10,069 nt of DNA from an uncultured Collinsella sp. (GCA_900751665.1 CAADSV010000141.1:1-10069); one strand, 5' to 3'. Positions 1 through 6,562 are shown, counted from the stretch's first letter. Translations and numbers: made by a program. Notes: generated by a model from the sequence alone, not told the origin.

Positions 1-276
1 GCGCGGTGGGGAAAATTTACCAATCGCCGGGGTGTTGTTGTGGGGAGGGAAGCAGACGTTGCTGCCGTCCTCGGCGGTGTAGGCCTTCAGGCCCTCAAAG
101 ACCTCCTGGCAGTAATGGAAGATGCCGCCGCACTCGGAGACATGCAGGGTGTGATCGGTGGTCAGGCCGCCCTCGTCCCACTCGCCATCCTTCCAATGAG
201 CCTCGTAGCTGTAATCGGTCTTCATGTAGCCAAAGCCGAGGCTACCCCAATCGATATCCTTCTTCTCGACAGTCAT
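1..276 (-). CDS. ilvE: Branched-chain amino acid aminotransferase, 5' part only (cut by window edge)
   Basis: The visible 92 residues match the N-terminus of the fold-type IV PLP enzyme that transaminates leucine, isoleucine and valine with 2-oxoglutarate in the cytoplasm. Recognisable parts are the IDWGSLGFGYMKTDY stretch (residues 8-22), WDEGGLT (33-39), and the H54/Y55 to EVFEGLKAYTAEDG block (58-71), where family members carry the HYxQxxFEGLKAY motif. The start is ATG at 276, with AAGGAG (283-288) six bases upstream. The PLP lysine and the rest of the protein (the family is about 330-360 residues) lie outside the window. From residue 76 on (bases 1-50) the sequence departs from the family pattern: FPPHNN stands where FRPDxN is expected. 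This looks like sequence error at a contig end rather than real divergence. The family call is firm; the exact isozyme is inferred. Confidence 0.85.
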   Translation of the reverse strand, partial: MTVEKKDIDWGSLGFGYMKTDYSYEAHWKDGEWDEGGLTTDHTLHVSECGGIFHYCQEVFEGLKAYTAEDGSNVCFPPHNNTPAIGKFSPPR

Positions 277-429
277 ATGTCGCTCCTTACATACACAGTT
301 GCATACTCGCGAACCCACACGCAAGGACCGAGGCCGGCCGCGTCGCAACGTCGCACGCCCGGAGCGTAGAGCCGGACGGGACACGCAAACAGCATCAAAG
401 CCGATGGCACGTCGATTCGCATGCACGAG

Positions 430-435
430 ATTGTA
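430..435 (-). promoter_or_regulatory. Candidate -10 box for ilvE
   Basis: On the minus strand this reads TACAAT, a close match to TATAAT. Seventeen bases further upstream stands TTTTAT, a poor -35 match. Transcription would begin around 420-424, almost exactly at an ATG at 422, and give a leader of about 145 bases before ilvE. Confidence 0.3.
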
Positions 436-505
436 CTCCGCACGCGCGTCGGATAAAACGTTTTTCTTTAACTAACTAAAGTATTTTCATTTGACCGAAG
501 CTAAA

Positions 506-537
506 GAGGCCCGCCACCGTAAGCGGTGACGGGCCTC
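506..537 (-). terminator. Likely terminator after the DedA gene
   Basis: A 14-bp stem with one C-A mismatch (GAGGCCCG, mismatch, CACCG on the left; CGGTG, mismatch, CGGGCCTC on the right) closes a four-base TAAG loop. On the minus strand it is followed only by TTT, so the T tract is weak. Its place 38 bases past the DedA stop codon supports the assignment. Confidence 0.65.
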
Positions 538-574
538 AACTGTACGGTCTGCGCGCTGGCTCGAGCTAGGCGTT

Positions 575-1213
575 CTATTTACCCAGCTTGGCCTTAACCA
601 GACCGACCACGGTCGGGATGATCGACACGGCAACGATGCCGATAATCAGCAGCTCAAAGTGCTCCTGCACAAAGGGAATGCCGCCAAAGAAGTAGCCCAG
701 CAGCGTAAAGACCGTCGACCAGGTAATGCCGCCCAGCACGTTAAAGACGACAAAGTTGCGCCAGTGCATGCCGCCCATGCCAGCGATAAAGGGCACAAAG
801 GTGCGGATAAACGGGAAGAAGCGACCCAGGAAGATGGCCAGGTGACCCCACTTGTCCAAGAAGTCCTCGGACTTTTTGATGCGCTCGGGCGTCATGGCCT
901 TGACCTTGCCCGAAGCGATGATCTTGCGGCCAAAGAAGTGACCGATCATAAAGTTGCACTGATCGCCCAAAATGGCAGCGGCCCATGCGGTGGCCAGAAG
1001 CGCCACGATGTTAAAGCCGCCGTTGTGGGCAAAGAAACCCGAGGCGAACAGCAGCGAATCACCGGGAAGGAACGGGAAGAACACCACGCCCGTCTCGATA
1101 AAGATGATCAGGAACACGCAGCCGTAGGCCATAAGCGGGCCGGCGGCGATCCAGCTGGCAATCGCGGTGCGCGGGTCTTTGAGCAGCTCGGCGATAAAAT
1201 TAATGAAACCCAT
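575..1213 (-). CDS. DedA-family integral membrane protein
   Basis: A 212-residue, strongly hydrophobic protein of the DedA/SNARE-associated (VTT) superfamily. Members act in the cytoplasmic membrane, and several have been shown or proposed to flip lipids such as undecaprenyl phosphate or phosphatidylethanolamine; the substrate here is unknown. Family marks are the acidic residue E40 in the first membrane segment, FPFLPGDSLL (46-55), and the conserved GRFFPFIRTFVPFIAG block (130-145) with two arginines and prolines in a presumed re-entrant helix. Length is typical (about 200-220). I chose ATG at 1213 because AGAGG lies about nine bases upstream and the protein then starts just before the first amphipathic helix. 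An upstream in-frame GTG (1297) would add 28 arginine-rich residues without a ribosome site and across the probable promoter. A terminator follows the gene, and cysE diverges from it. Confidence 0.92.
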   Translation of the reverse strand: MGFINFIAELLKDPRTAIASWIAAGPLMAYGCVFLIIFIETGVVFFPFLPGDSLLFASGFFAHNGGFNIVALLATAWAAAILGDQCNFMIGHFFGRKIIASGKVKAMTPERIKKSEDFLDKWGHLAIFLGRFFPFIRTFVPFIAGMGGMHWRNFVVFNVLGGITWSTVFTLLGYFFGGIPFVQEHFELLIIGIVAVSIIPTVVGLVKAKLGK

Positions 1214-1259
1214 GAAGTAAAACCTCTCAGTTGTGGGCGCGGATACGTCCAAGTTGACC

Positions 1260-1265
1260 AGTATA
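1260..1265 (-). promoter_or_regulatory. Candidate -10 box for the DedA gene
   Basis: The minus strand reads TATACT here, 46 bases upstream of the ATG. No good -35 stands at 17 bases; the nearest match, TTGCGC, is 20 bases away and sits inside an inverted repeat (1267-1293). Confidence 0.3.
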
Positions 1266-1389
1266 CGGTTGCGGCGTCCCCTCGTGCGCAACCCCACAAA
1301 AGCATGACTCCATTACCAGCAAGTTTGCATAACTGACACCTGTCGCGCAAAGCCGCCAAGATTGTCCTTCCTAATCCCTAGCGAATCGC

Positions 1390-1395
1390 TATACT
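1390..1395 (+). promoter_or_regulatory. Candidate -10 box for cysE
   Basis: TATACT lies 41 bases before the GTG start. TTGTCC (1362-1367) is the nearest -35-like hexamer, but the 22-base gap is too long, so only the -10 is suggested. No T-box or S-box structure could be built in the short leader. Confidence 0.3.
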
Positions 1396-1436
1396 TTATT
1401 GAATCGCATTGCCATGGCGCTAAGGGAGGGCGGCCG

Positions 1437-2141
1437 GTGAGCTTTATCAATACCATTCGCGAGGACATCAAGACCGTCCAAGCGCAGGATCCCGCCGCGC
1501 AAAACGGTCTAGTCATCTTCCTTTCCTATCCTGGCCTGCACGCCAAGTGGAACCACGTGCCCGAGCACTGGCTGTGGGAGCACGGTCATCGCTCGCTCGC
1601 CCGTGTGCTCTCGCAAATCACCCGCCACATCACCGGCGTCGAGATTCACCCTGCCGCGCAGATTGGCAAGCACTTCTTTATCGACCATGCTATGGGCGTC
1701 GTCATCGGCGAAACCACCATCGTGGGCGACAACTGTGTGCTTTACCAGGGCGTCACGCTCGGCGGTACCGGCAACGAGACCGGCAAACGCCACCCAACGC
1801 TCGGCAATAACGTCACCGTGGGCACGGGCGCCAAGGTGCTCGGCAACATCCGCATCGGCAACAACGTCAAAATCGGCGGCAACTCGGTTGTCGTCAAGGA
1901 CGTGCCCGACAACTGCACCGTCGTGGGCGTGCCGGGACGCATTATCAAGCGCAACGGCTGCCGCGTGTTCGAGGAGAGCTTCGATGCCAAGCAGCACCGC
2001 GAGTATATGCCCGACGATGCCGCCGAGCAGTCCGCCCTCAACCGCCAAGGCATCACCGAGAATGCCCGCCGCGTCAAAGAACTCGAGCGAGAGGTGGCCG
2101 AGCTCAAAGCCCTCGTCGCCAAGCTCGTGGACGAGCGCTAG
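1437..2141 (+). CDS. cysE: Serine O-acetyltransferase
   Basis: This enzyme makes O-acetylserine from L-serine and acetyl-CoA, the committed step of cysteine synthesis in the cytoplasm. The 234-residue protein has a short helical N-terminus with WLWEHGHRSLAR (45-56), then a left-handed beta-helix of hexapeptide repeats (about 67-165). DH at 83-84 matches the catalytic His region (FIDHAMGVVIGET), and the GGTGNETGKRHPTLG loop (109-123) is the usual substrate and CoA loop. It is of the short Gram-positive type; E. coli CysE is 273 residues. The start is GTG at 1437, because GGGAGG (1424-1429) lies seven bases upstream; an in-frame TTG at 1362 has no ribosome site and precedes the -10 candidate. 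The last 25 residues form a leucine-rich coiled coil (about 212-232) ending DER, so the C-terminal Ile that docks into cysteine synthase in the classical complex is absent. Confidence 0.93.
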   Translation: MSFINTIREDIKTVQAQDPAAQNGLVIFLSYPGLHAKWNHVPEHWLWEHGHRSLARVLSQITRHITGVEIHPAAQIGKHFFIDHAMGVVIGETTIVGDNCVLYQGVTLGGTGNETGKRHPTLGNNVTVGTGAKVLGNIRIGNNVKIGGNSVVVKDVPDNCTVVGVPGRIIKRNGCRVFEESFDAKQHREYMPDDAAEQSALNRQGITENARRVKELEREVAELKALVAKLVDER

Positions 2142-2178
2142 GAACGCAAGCGGCACAAAACGACATCGGCATCAACGC

Positions 2179-2222
2179 AAAGGCGCGCCAGGGAATTCAT
2201 CCCCGGCGCGCCTTTCTTTTTA
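2179..2222 (+). terminator. Intrinsic terminator of cysE
   Basis: Stem AAAGGCGCGCC, bulge, GGG pairs with CCC, bulge, GGCGCGCCTTT around an AATTCAT loop, and is followed by TTTCTTTTT. This is a textbook terminator 37 bases past the cysE stop. On the minus strand it is followed by TTTGCGTT and may weakly back up the end of the opposing ABC operon. Confidence 0.92.
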
Positions 2223-2256
2223 ATGTGACATGTGGGACTGTCCCTTTGTCACATTA
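2221..2256. repeat. Nested palindrome (REP-like) overlapping an ABC gene stop codon
   Basis: A perfect 10-bp inverted repeat (TAATGTGACA at 2221-2230, TGTCACATTA at 2247-2256) encloses a second palindrome, GGGAC-T-GTCCC (2234-2244). The right arm contains the TAA stop codon of the minus-strand ABC gene (2254-2256). The nested form is typical of dispersed REP-like elements; it lacks a T tract on the minus side. Whether it recurs in the genome cannot be judged from this window. Confidence 0.75.
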
Positions 2257-4260
2257 TGCGAACTGACTCAGATAGAGGTCGGCGTAAGCGCCCTCGGCTG
2301 CGAGCAGCTCCTTATGCGTGCCCTGCTCGATGATGTTGCCGTGGTCCATGACCAAGATCAGGTCGGCGTCCACGATCGTCGACAGGCGATGCGCGATCAC
2401 AAAGCTCGTGCGCCCGCGCATGAGCGCGTCCATGGCGCGGCCGATGGCAAGCTCGGTGCGCGTGTCCACGCTTGAGGTCGCCTCGTCCAGGATGAGAATC
2501 GCCGGGTTGTTGAGCAGCACGCGCGCAATGGTCAGCAACTGGCGCTGGCCCTGGCTGATGCTTTCGGCATCGTTGGCCACGCGTGTGTCGTAGCCCTGCG
2601 GCATGGTGCGCACAAAGAAGTCGACCTGCGCGGCGCGCGCAGCCGCAACAATCTCCTCGCGTGTTGCCTCGGGGCAGCCGTAGGCGATGTTCTCGGCAAT
2701 CGTGCCGTCGAACAGCCAGGCGTCTTGCAGCACCATGCCAAACTGCTGACGTAGCTCGCCGCGGTCCATGCGGCTCGTATCCACGCCGTCGAGCGTAATA
2801 CGCCCGCCGTCAATCTCGTAAAAGCGCATGAGCAGGTTGATGAGCGTCGTCTTGCCTGCGCCCGTGGTTCCCACCACGGCAATCTTCTGGCCCGGCTCGG
2901 CGGTAAATGACACGTCGCGCATAAGCGGCTTGTCGGGCGAATAACCAAAGCGCACATGCTCAAAGGAGACGCGGCCCTCAATGCGACCCGGCAGCTTGGC
3001 GGCCTCGTCCGGCAGCGGATCGGCCTCCATCTCTGGTTCATCGAGCAGGTCGAACACGCGCTCCGCACTCGCCAGCGCGCTCTGCAGCGAGTTGAAAGTG
3101 AACGACAGCTGCGTCATGGGTTCGGACGCCTCGTAGATAAACTGGAAGAACGCCTGGAACACGCCGACGGTCATGTGACCGGCAACCAGCATGCTGCAGC
3201 CCACCAGCGCTATCACGATCTGCGCCAAACGGCCGATAAAGCGCACCGCAGGGCCGACGGCATTGATCATAAAGTCGGCCTTGGCACTCACGCGTGCTAG
3301 CTCCCTCGAGGCCTCATGCACTTCGGCAGAACTCTGACGCTCGCGGTTAAACGCGCGAATCACCAGACGGCCCGAGTAGCCCTCCTCGACCGCGCTCGTG
3401 ATTTTGGACACCCACTCCTGACGCTCGCCCGTCACGTCATGTGTGCGACGCGAGACCACTTTGGTCACCAGCAGCGACAGTGCCGTAAAGAACAGAAAGA
3501 CGAGCGTAAGCTGCACGCTGAACACGAACATCACGCTCACAGCACCAACAACCGTGCCGATCGATACCAGCAGCTGCAGCAAGCCGCGCTGCATGCTCTC
3601 GGACATCTTGTCCAAGTCGTTGGTCGCACGGCTGACGACCTCACCGGGACGATGTGCGTCAAAAAAGGCGAGCGGCAGACGATTGAGCTTTTGGGCGATG
3701 CGGTTGCGCAGGCGCAGATTGAGGCGCTCAGCGACGCTCGACATCAAAAAGCTCTGGAGCGCATAGAACGAGGCAGCAGCCGTCCAAATCATAAAGTAGA
3801 TGAAGATGGTCCTGCCGCAGTTCTCCCAGGTGATGTTGAAGGTGGTGTCGTTGGCAAACGCCACCTGAATGTGGCTCCACAGCTCATCGATCACGCGGGC
3901 GCTATATGCCGGCGCGGCAGTGTTAAAGATGGCATAGAACACAATGCTCGCGAACACGATATAGAAGCGCCAATGGTCGCCGGCAGCCTCACTCCACAGG
4001 CGGCGCACCGTCGCCCAGGTATCCCGAGGCGTCTCGTCCTCGTCCTCGTCGTCCACATCGCGCATGCGCTCTGCCTCAGCGCGGGCGCGCTCGTCCTCGG
4101 CGCGCTCGTTTTCCTCGTAGAGCGCTTGGCGGCGAGCCTCGCGCTCGGCTGCAGCCTTGGCGGCGGCATCCAGCTCGGGGGCCACGGCAGCCGTTTCCTC
4201 GACCAGCCCCGCGGCAACGGCGTCATCAACGCCGCCCTGCTTCTTGAGCTCCTCGGTCAT
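2254..4260 (-). CDS. ABC multidrug-type half-exporter, catalytically competent subunit
   Basis: A 668-residue type IV ABC exporter subunit: a charged, Ala/Glu-rich N-terminal extension (1-80), a six-helix membrane domain (about 95-395) and an ATPase domain (about 425-668). Visible motifs are Walker A GTTGAGKTT (464-472), Q-loop Q512, signature ISQGQ (568-572), Walker B ILILDE with catalytic E593, D-loop SSVD (596-599) and switch H624. The signature departs from LSGGQ, as in the second subunits of heterodimeric exporters such as BmrD, LmrD and TM288. It probably pairs in the membrane with the product of the gene just upstream; the exported substrate is unknown (drugs, peptides or lipids). ATG at 4260 is chosen because AAGGGAGG (4269-4276) lies eight bases upstream, inside the end of the preceding gene, with one base between that stop and this start. 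A GTG at 4269 would overlap the ribosome site. Confidence 0.93.
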   Translation of the reverse strand: MTEELKKQGGVDDAVAAGLVEETAAVAPELDAAAKAAAEREARRQALYEENERAEDERARAEAERMRDVDDEDEDETPRDTWATVRRLWSEAAGDHWRFYIVFASIVFYAIFNTAAPAYSARVIDELWSHIQVAFANDTTFNITWENCGRTIFIYFMIWTAAASFYALQSFLMSSVAERLNLRLRNRIAQKLNRLPLAFFDAHRPGEVVSRATNDLDKMSESMQRGLLQLLVSIGTVVGAVSVMFVFSVQLTLVFLFFTALSLLVTKVVSRRTHDVTGERQEWVSKITSAVEEGYSGRLVIRAFNRERQSSAEVHEASRELARVSAKADFMINAVGPAVRFIGRLAQIVIALVGCSMLVAGHMTVGVFQAFFQFIYEASEPMTQLSFTFNSLQSALASAERVFDLLDEPEMEADPLPDEAAKLPGRIEGRVSFEHVRFGYSPDKPLMRDVSFTAEPGQKIAVVGTTGAGKTTLINLLMRFYEIDGGRITLDGVDTSRMDRGELRQQFGMVLQDAWLFDGTIAENIAYGCPEATREEIVAAARAAQVDFFVRTMPQGYDTRVANDAESISQGQRQLLTIARVLLNNPAILILDEATSSVDTRTELAIGRAMDALMRGRTSFVIAHRLSTIVDADLILVMDHGNIIEQGTHKELLAAEGAYADLYLSQFA

Positions 4261-4261
4261 G

Positions 4262-5998
4262 CTACTCACCTCCCTTCATCTGCGATTCCGCGATGGCGCG
4301 GTACACCTCGCAGATTTCCATAAGCTCGCTATGCGTGCCCAAGCCCACAATCTCGCCGTCCTTGAGCACGACAATCTGGTCGGCATGCAAAATCGTCGAG
4401 ATGCGCTGCGCGATGATGAGCACCGCGGCATCGCGCGTCTCGCCTTGCAACGCATGGCGCAGGGCGGCATCGGTCTTAAAGTCCAGGGCCGAAAAACTAT
4501 CATCGAAGATATACAGATCGGCATGCTTCATGAGCGCACGGGCGATGGCCAGACGCTGGCGCTGGCCGCCCGAAAAGTTCGTACCGCCTTGGGCAACCGG
4601 GGTATCGAGCCCCTGCGGTTGGTCGAGTACAAAGGTGCTCTGGGCAACCTCAAGCGCGTGAAGCATGTCGGTCTCGGTCGCGTCCTCGTTGCCAAAGCGC
4701 AGATTACTTGCCACGGTGCCCGAGAACAGCCACGCCTTCTGCGGCACATAGGCGATGTGTCCACGGATCTCATCTTGCGAAAGCTCGCGCAGATCGACGC
4801 CGTCCAGGCGAATGACGCCCTTGGTGGCATCGTGGAAGCGCAGCAGAAGCTTTGCCACCGTCGACTTGCCCGAACCCGTCGAGCCGACGATTGCGGTCGT
4901 CTGACCGCGACGACAGGCAAAGCTCAGGTCGCACAGGGTGTCCTCGTCGGCATCGTCAAAGCGAAACGACATATGATCGAACACGGCAACAGCATCCGCA
5001 TCGTCCTCGGAGGCAGGCGCCCCGTCACCCAGCGTGCGCTCGCCATCGACGATGCTCGGCTCAATCTCCAACACCTGCTGCGCACGGTTCAGGCACGCGG
5101 CAGCACGCGGAAGCGTCAGCACCACCATCTGCGCCATCATCACAAAGAACAGAATCAGGATTGCGTACTCAAGCACCGCCGAGATACTCGCAATCTGCAT
5201 GGCGTGGGCGCCTACGCGGTTGCCGCCCACCCACAGCACCACCACCTCGGCGATGTTCATCAAAAAGAAGCTTGAGCTGTCGAGGCCCACAAACAGGTGG
5301 TTGACTTTGATGGCGTTGGCGGCGTATTCGCTAAACACCTCGTCCAGACGCCGTTCCTCGTGGCGCTCCTTGTTAAACGCACGGATGACGCGCACGCCCA
5401 CAATATTCTCGCGCAGCACCACGTTCATGCGGTCGATGAAGCCCTGTAGGCGCATAAAAATCGGCGCCGCGTTGGCAACCGTAAAGACCGCCGCCACCAG
5501 CACGATCGCAACGACCACGCCCAGCAGCGTTCCCATGGCGGGATCGATGAACCAAGCAAAAATGATGCCCGCCACAGCCAAAAACGGCACCGGCAGCACC
5601 AACTGAATCGTCTGCAGGATAGCCTGCTGAATCACGTTGATGTCGTTGAGCGAGCGCGTGATCATCGATCCGGTGCCAAAGCGCTCAAAATCGCTGGCCG
5701 CGAGCTCGAGCGATTTGTCGTACACGGCATTGCGGATATCGCAAGCCACGTTGGCGGCCAGGCGCGCCGAAAGATAGCAGCCCAGCACCGTGCCGCCACT
5801 AGCCATGCTGGTCGCAATAAACATGTATAGGCCGTTGCGTAAAATGTAATCGACATCGCCCGTGGTAATACCGGTGTTGACCATGTTCGCCAGCATCGTG
5901 GGAACCAGCAGCGTACCGACGTTATCCACCAGCAGCACTAGCAGCGTCACTGCGACAAGCCCTCGATATGGCTTTAGAAACCTCATTAACAGTCGCAC
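4262..5998 (-). CDS. ABC multidrug-type half-exporter, degenerate-site subunit
   Basis: A 578-residue partner half-exporter: membrane domain about 1-310 and ATPase domain about 335-578. Walker A GSTGSGKST (372-380), Q420 and a normal signature FSGGQ (475-479) are intact. Walker B ends IFDD, so Asp500 replaces the catalytic Glu, and the switch His is Gln (IIAQR, Q531). These two changes mark the non-hydrolysing site of heterodimeric exporters (BmrC, LmrC, TM287). In the dimer its Walker motifs would face the altered signature of the downstream subunit, giving one degenerate and one working ATP site. The start is uncertain: GTG at 5998 has a GAGGGGG tract 4-8 bases upstream and overlaps the MarR gene by 13 bases, while ATG at 5986 overlaps its stop as TAATG. 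Both imply translational coupling. It is the second gene of the MarR operon. Confidence 0.92.
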   Translation of the reverse strand: MRLLMRFLKPYRGLVAVTLLVLLVDNVGTLLVPTMLANMVNTGITTGDVDYILRNGLYMFIATSMASGGTVLGCYLSARLAANVACDIRNAVYDKSLELAASDFERFGTGSMITRSLNDINVIQQAILQTIQLVLPVPFLAVAGIIFAWFIDPAMGTLLGVVVAIVLVAAVFTVANAAPIFMRLQGFIDRMNVVLRENIVGVRVIRAFNKERHEERRLDEVFSEYAANAIKVNHLFVGLDSSSFFLMNIAEVVVLWVGGNRVGAHAMQIASISAVLEYAILILFFVMMAQMVVLTLPRAAACLNRAQQVLEIEPSIVDGERTLGDGAPASEDDADAVAVFDHMSFRFDDADEDTLCDLSFACRRGQTTAIVGSTGSGKSTVAKLLLRFHDATKGVIRLDGVDLRELSQDEIRGHIAYVPQKAWLFSGTVASNLRFGNEDATETDMLHALEVAQSTFVLDQPQGLDTPVAQGGTNFSGGQRQRLAIARALMKHADLYIFDDSFSALDFKTDAALRHALQGETRDAAVLIIAQRISTILHADQIVVLKDGEIVGLGTHSELMEICEVYRAIAESQMKGGE

Positions 5999-6486
5999 GA
6001 CTCCCCCTCACCTTGATTCTCGGCTTGGCTCTCGGCAGCGATATGCCGCTTAAAGGCATCGCACTCCTCGCCGAGCACCTGAGAGAATTTGCCGATCAAG
6101 CGCATGATTTCGCGCTGCTCACACGGCTCAAGCGCGCCAAAGGCTCGCTGCTCGGCCTTGAGTGCCGGCAGCGCATAACGCTCGGCAAATCGCCTGCCCT
6201 CTTCGGTCAGGCTCACAACCTTGTTCTTACGACTGCCTTCGGCAAACTCCAACGTTGCGAAGCCCCGCGCCGTCAAGGTTTTAATTGCCGAGTTGATGGT
6301 CTGCTTGCTGTAGAACCATTCGCTTGTCAGACGGCTTACGGCAATACTGCCGCCCGCCGTGCTGGTATCGACGAGCATCCAGTAAGCGCAGTCCGAAAGG
6401 CCGCAGGCGCGCGAGAACTCCGAATAGATATGGTCAAGTCCATTGAGCAACCGGTCGAAGTCGACCAGTGTAACCGCACTATTCAT
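5986..6486 (-). CDS. MarR-family transcriptional repressor of the ABC exporter operon
   Basis: A 166-residue winged-helix protein of the MarR type, which binds palindromic DNA as a dimer and is usually released by a small ligand or by oxidation. An N-terminal helix (about 7-28) leads to the DNA-binding region: the recognition helix lies near SKQTINSAIKTLTARG (60-75), the wing at FAEGSRKNKVVSLTEEG (81-97), and a helical dimerisation part at 98-150. The tail is acidic and ends CDC. Five cysteines are present (28, 33, 122, 142, 164) besides the final one, so redox sensing is possible but unproven. ATG at 6486 is preferred because GGTGGG lies four bases upstream; ATG at 6498 would add four residues but has no ribosome site. 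It leads the operon with the two ABC subunits and has operator-like repeats in its own promoter. Confidence 0.87.
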   Translation of the reverse strand: MNSAVTLVDFDRLLNGLDHIYSEFSRACGLSDCAYWMLVDTSTAGGSIAVSRLTSEWFYSKQTINSAIKTLTARGFATLEFAEGSRKNKVVSLTEEGRRFAERYALPALKAEQRAFGALEPCEQREIMRLIGKFSQVLGEECDAFKRHIAAESQAENQGEGESCDC

Positions 6487-6502
6487 CAATCCCACCATTC
6501 GA

Positions 6503-6520
6503 TTGTCCGATTTTTGACCA
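6503..6520. promoter_or_regulatory. Operator-like palindrome, copy 1 (near the transcription start)
   Basis: TTGTCCGATTTTTGACCA shares the core GTCCGANTTTTGAC (one mismatch) with copy 2. The arms TTGTC/GACCA are an imperfect inverted repeat. It lies between the predicted start of transcription (about 6527) and the marR start codon, where a bound repressor would block elongation. Confidence 0.6.
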
Positions 6521-6533
6521 ATTTTATGTCTCT

Positions 6534-6562
6534 AGATTAGTCCGAGTTTTGACTATCGTCAA
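6534..6562 (-). promoter_or_regulatory. Promoter of the marR-ABC operon
   Basis: On the minus strand TTGACG (6557-6562) is separated by exactly 17 bases from TAATCT (6534-6539), a strong match to the housekeeping sigma consensus. Transcription should begin near 6527, giving a leader of about 40 bases before the marR ATG at 6486. This is the best promoter in the window. Confidence 0.75.
6538..6555. promoter_or_regulatory. Operator-like palindrome, copy 2 (between -35 and -10)
   Basis: TAGTCCGAGTTTTGACTA has perfect 5-bp arms (TAGTC/GACTA) around an 8-base centre. It fills the spacer of the marR promoter, so binding would exclude RNA polymerase. Its core is 35 bases (a little over three helical turns) from that of copy 1. 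Confidence 0.65.

Larger units (their letters stand above)
277..574. other. Intergenic region between ilvE and the DedA gene
   Basis: This 298-base gap holds the dedA-side terminator (506-537), an AT-rich patch (451-500), a candidate ilvE -10 box (430-435) and a leader of about 145 bases before ilvE. A GGCCGGCC palindrome lies in the leader, but I could not build a convincing attenuator or T-box: there is no clear T-box sequence and no terminator hairpin followed by T residues just before the ilvE start. Confidence 0.5.

Noticed and set aside
1509..2156. Minus-strand open frame opposite cysE
   Set aside because: cysE is unambiguous by its hexapeptide repeats and catalytic motif; the antisense frame is an Asp/Val/Ala-rich shadow.
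3316..4323. Long plus-strand open frame (335 codons) opposite the exporter gene
   Set aside because: It lies wholly antisense to well-supported ABC genes, has a His/Arg-rich composition typical of reversed GC-rich codons, and shows no motif.
4157..5275. Plus-strand open frame of 372 codons
   Set aside because: It is antisense across both ABC genes and their junction, with no ribosome site or domain; a shadow frame.
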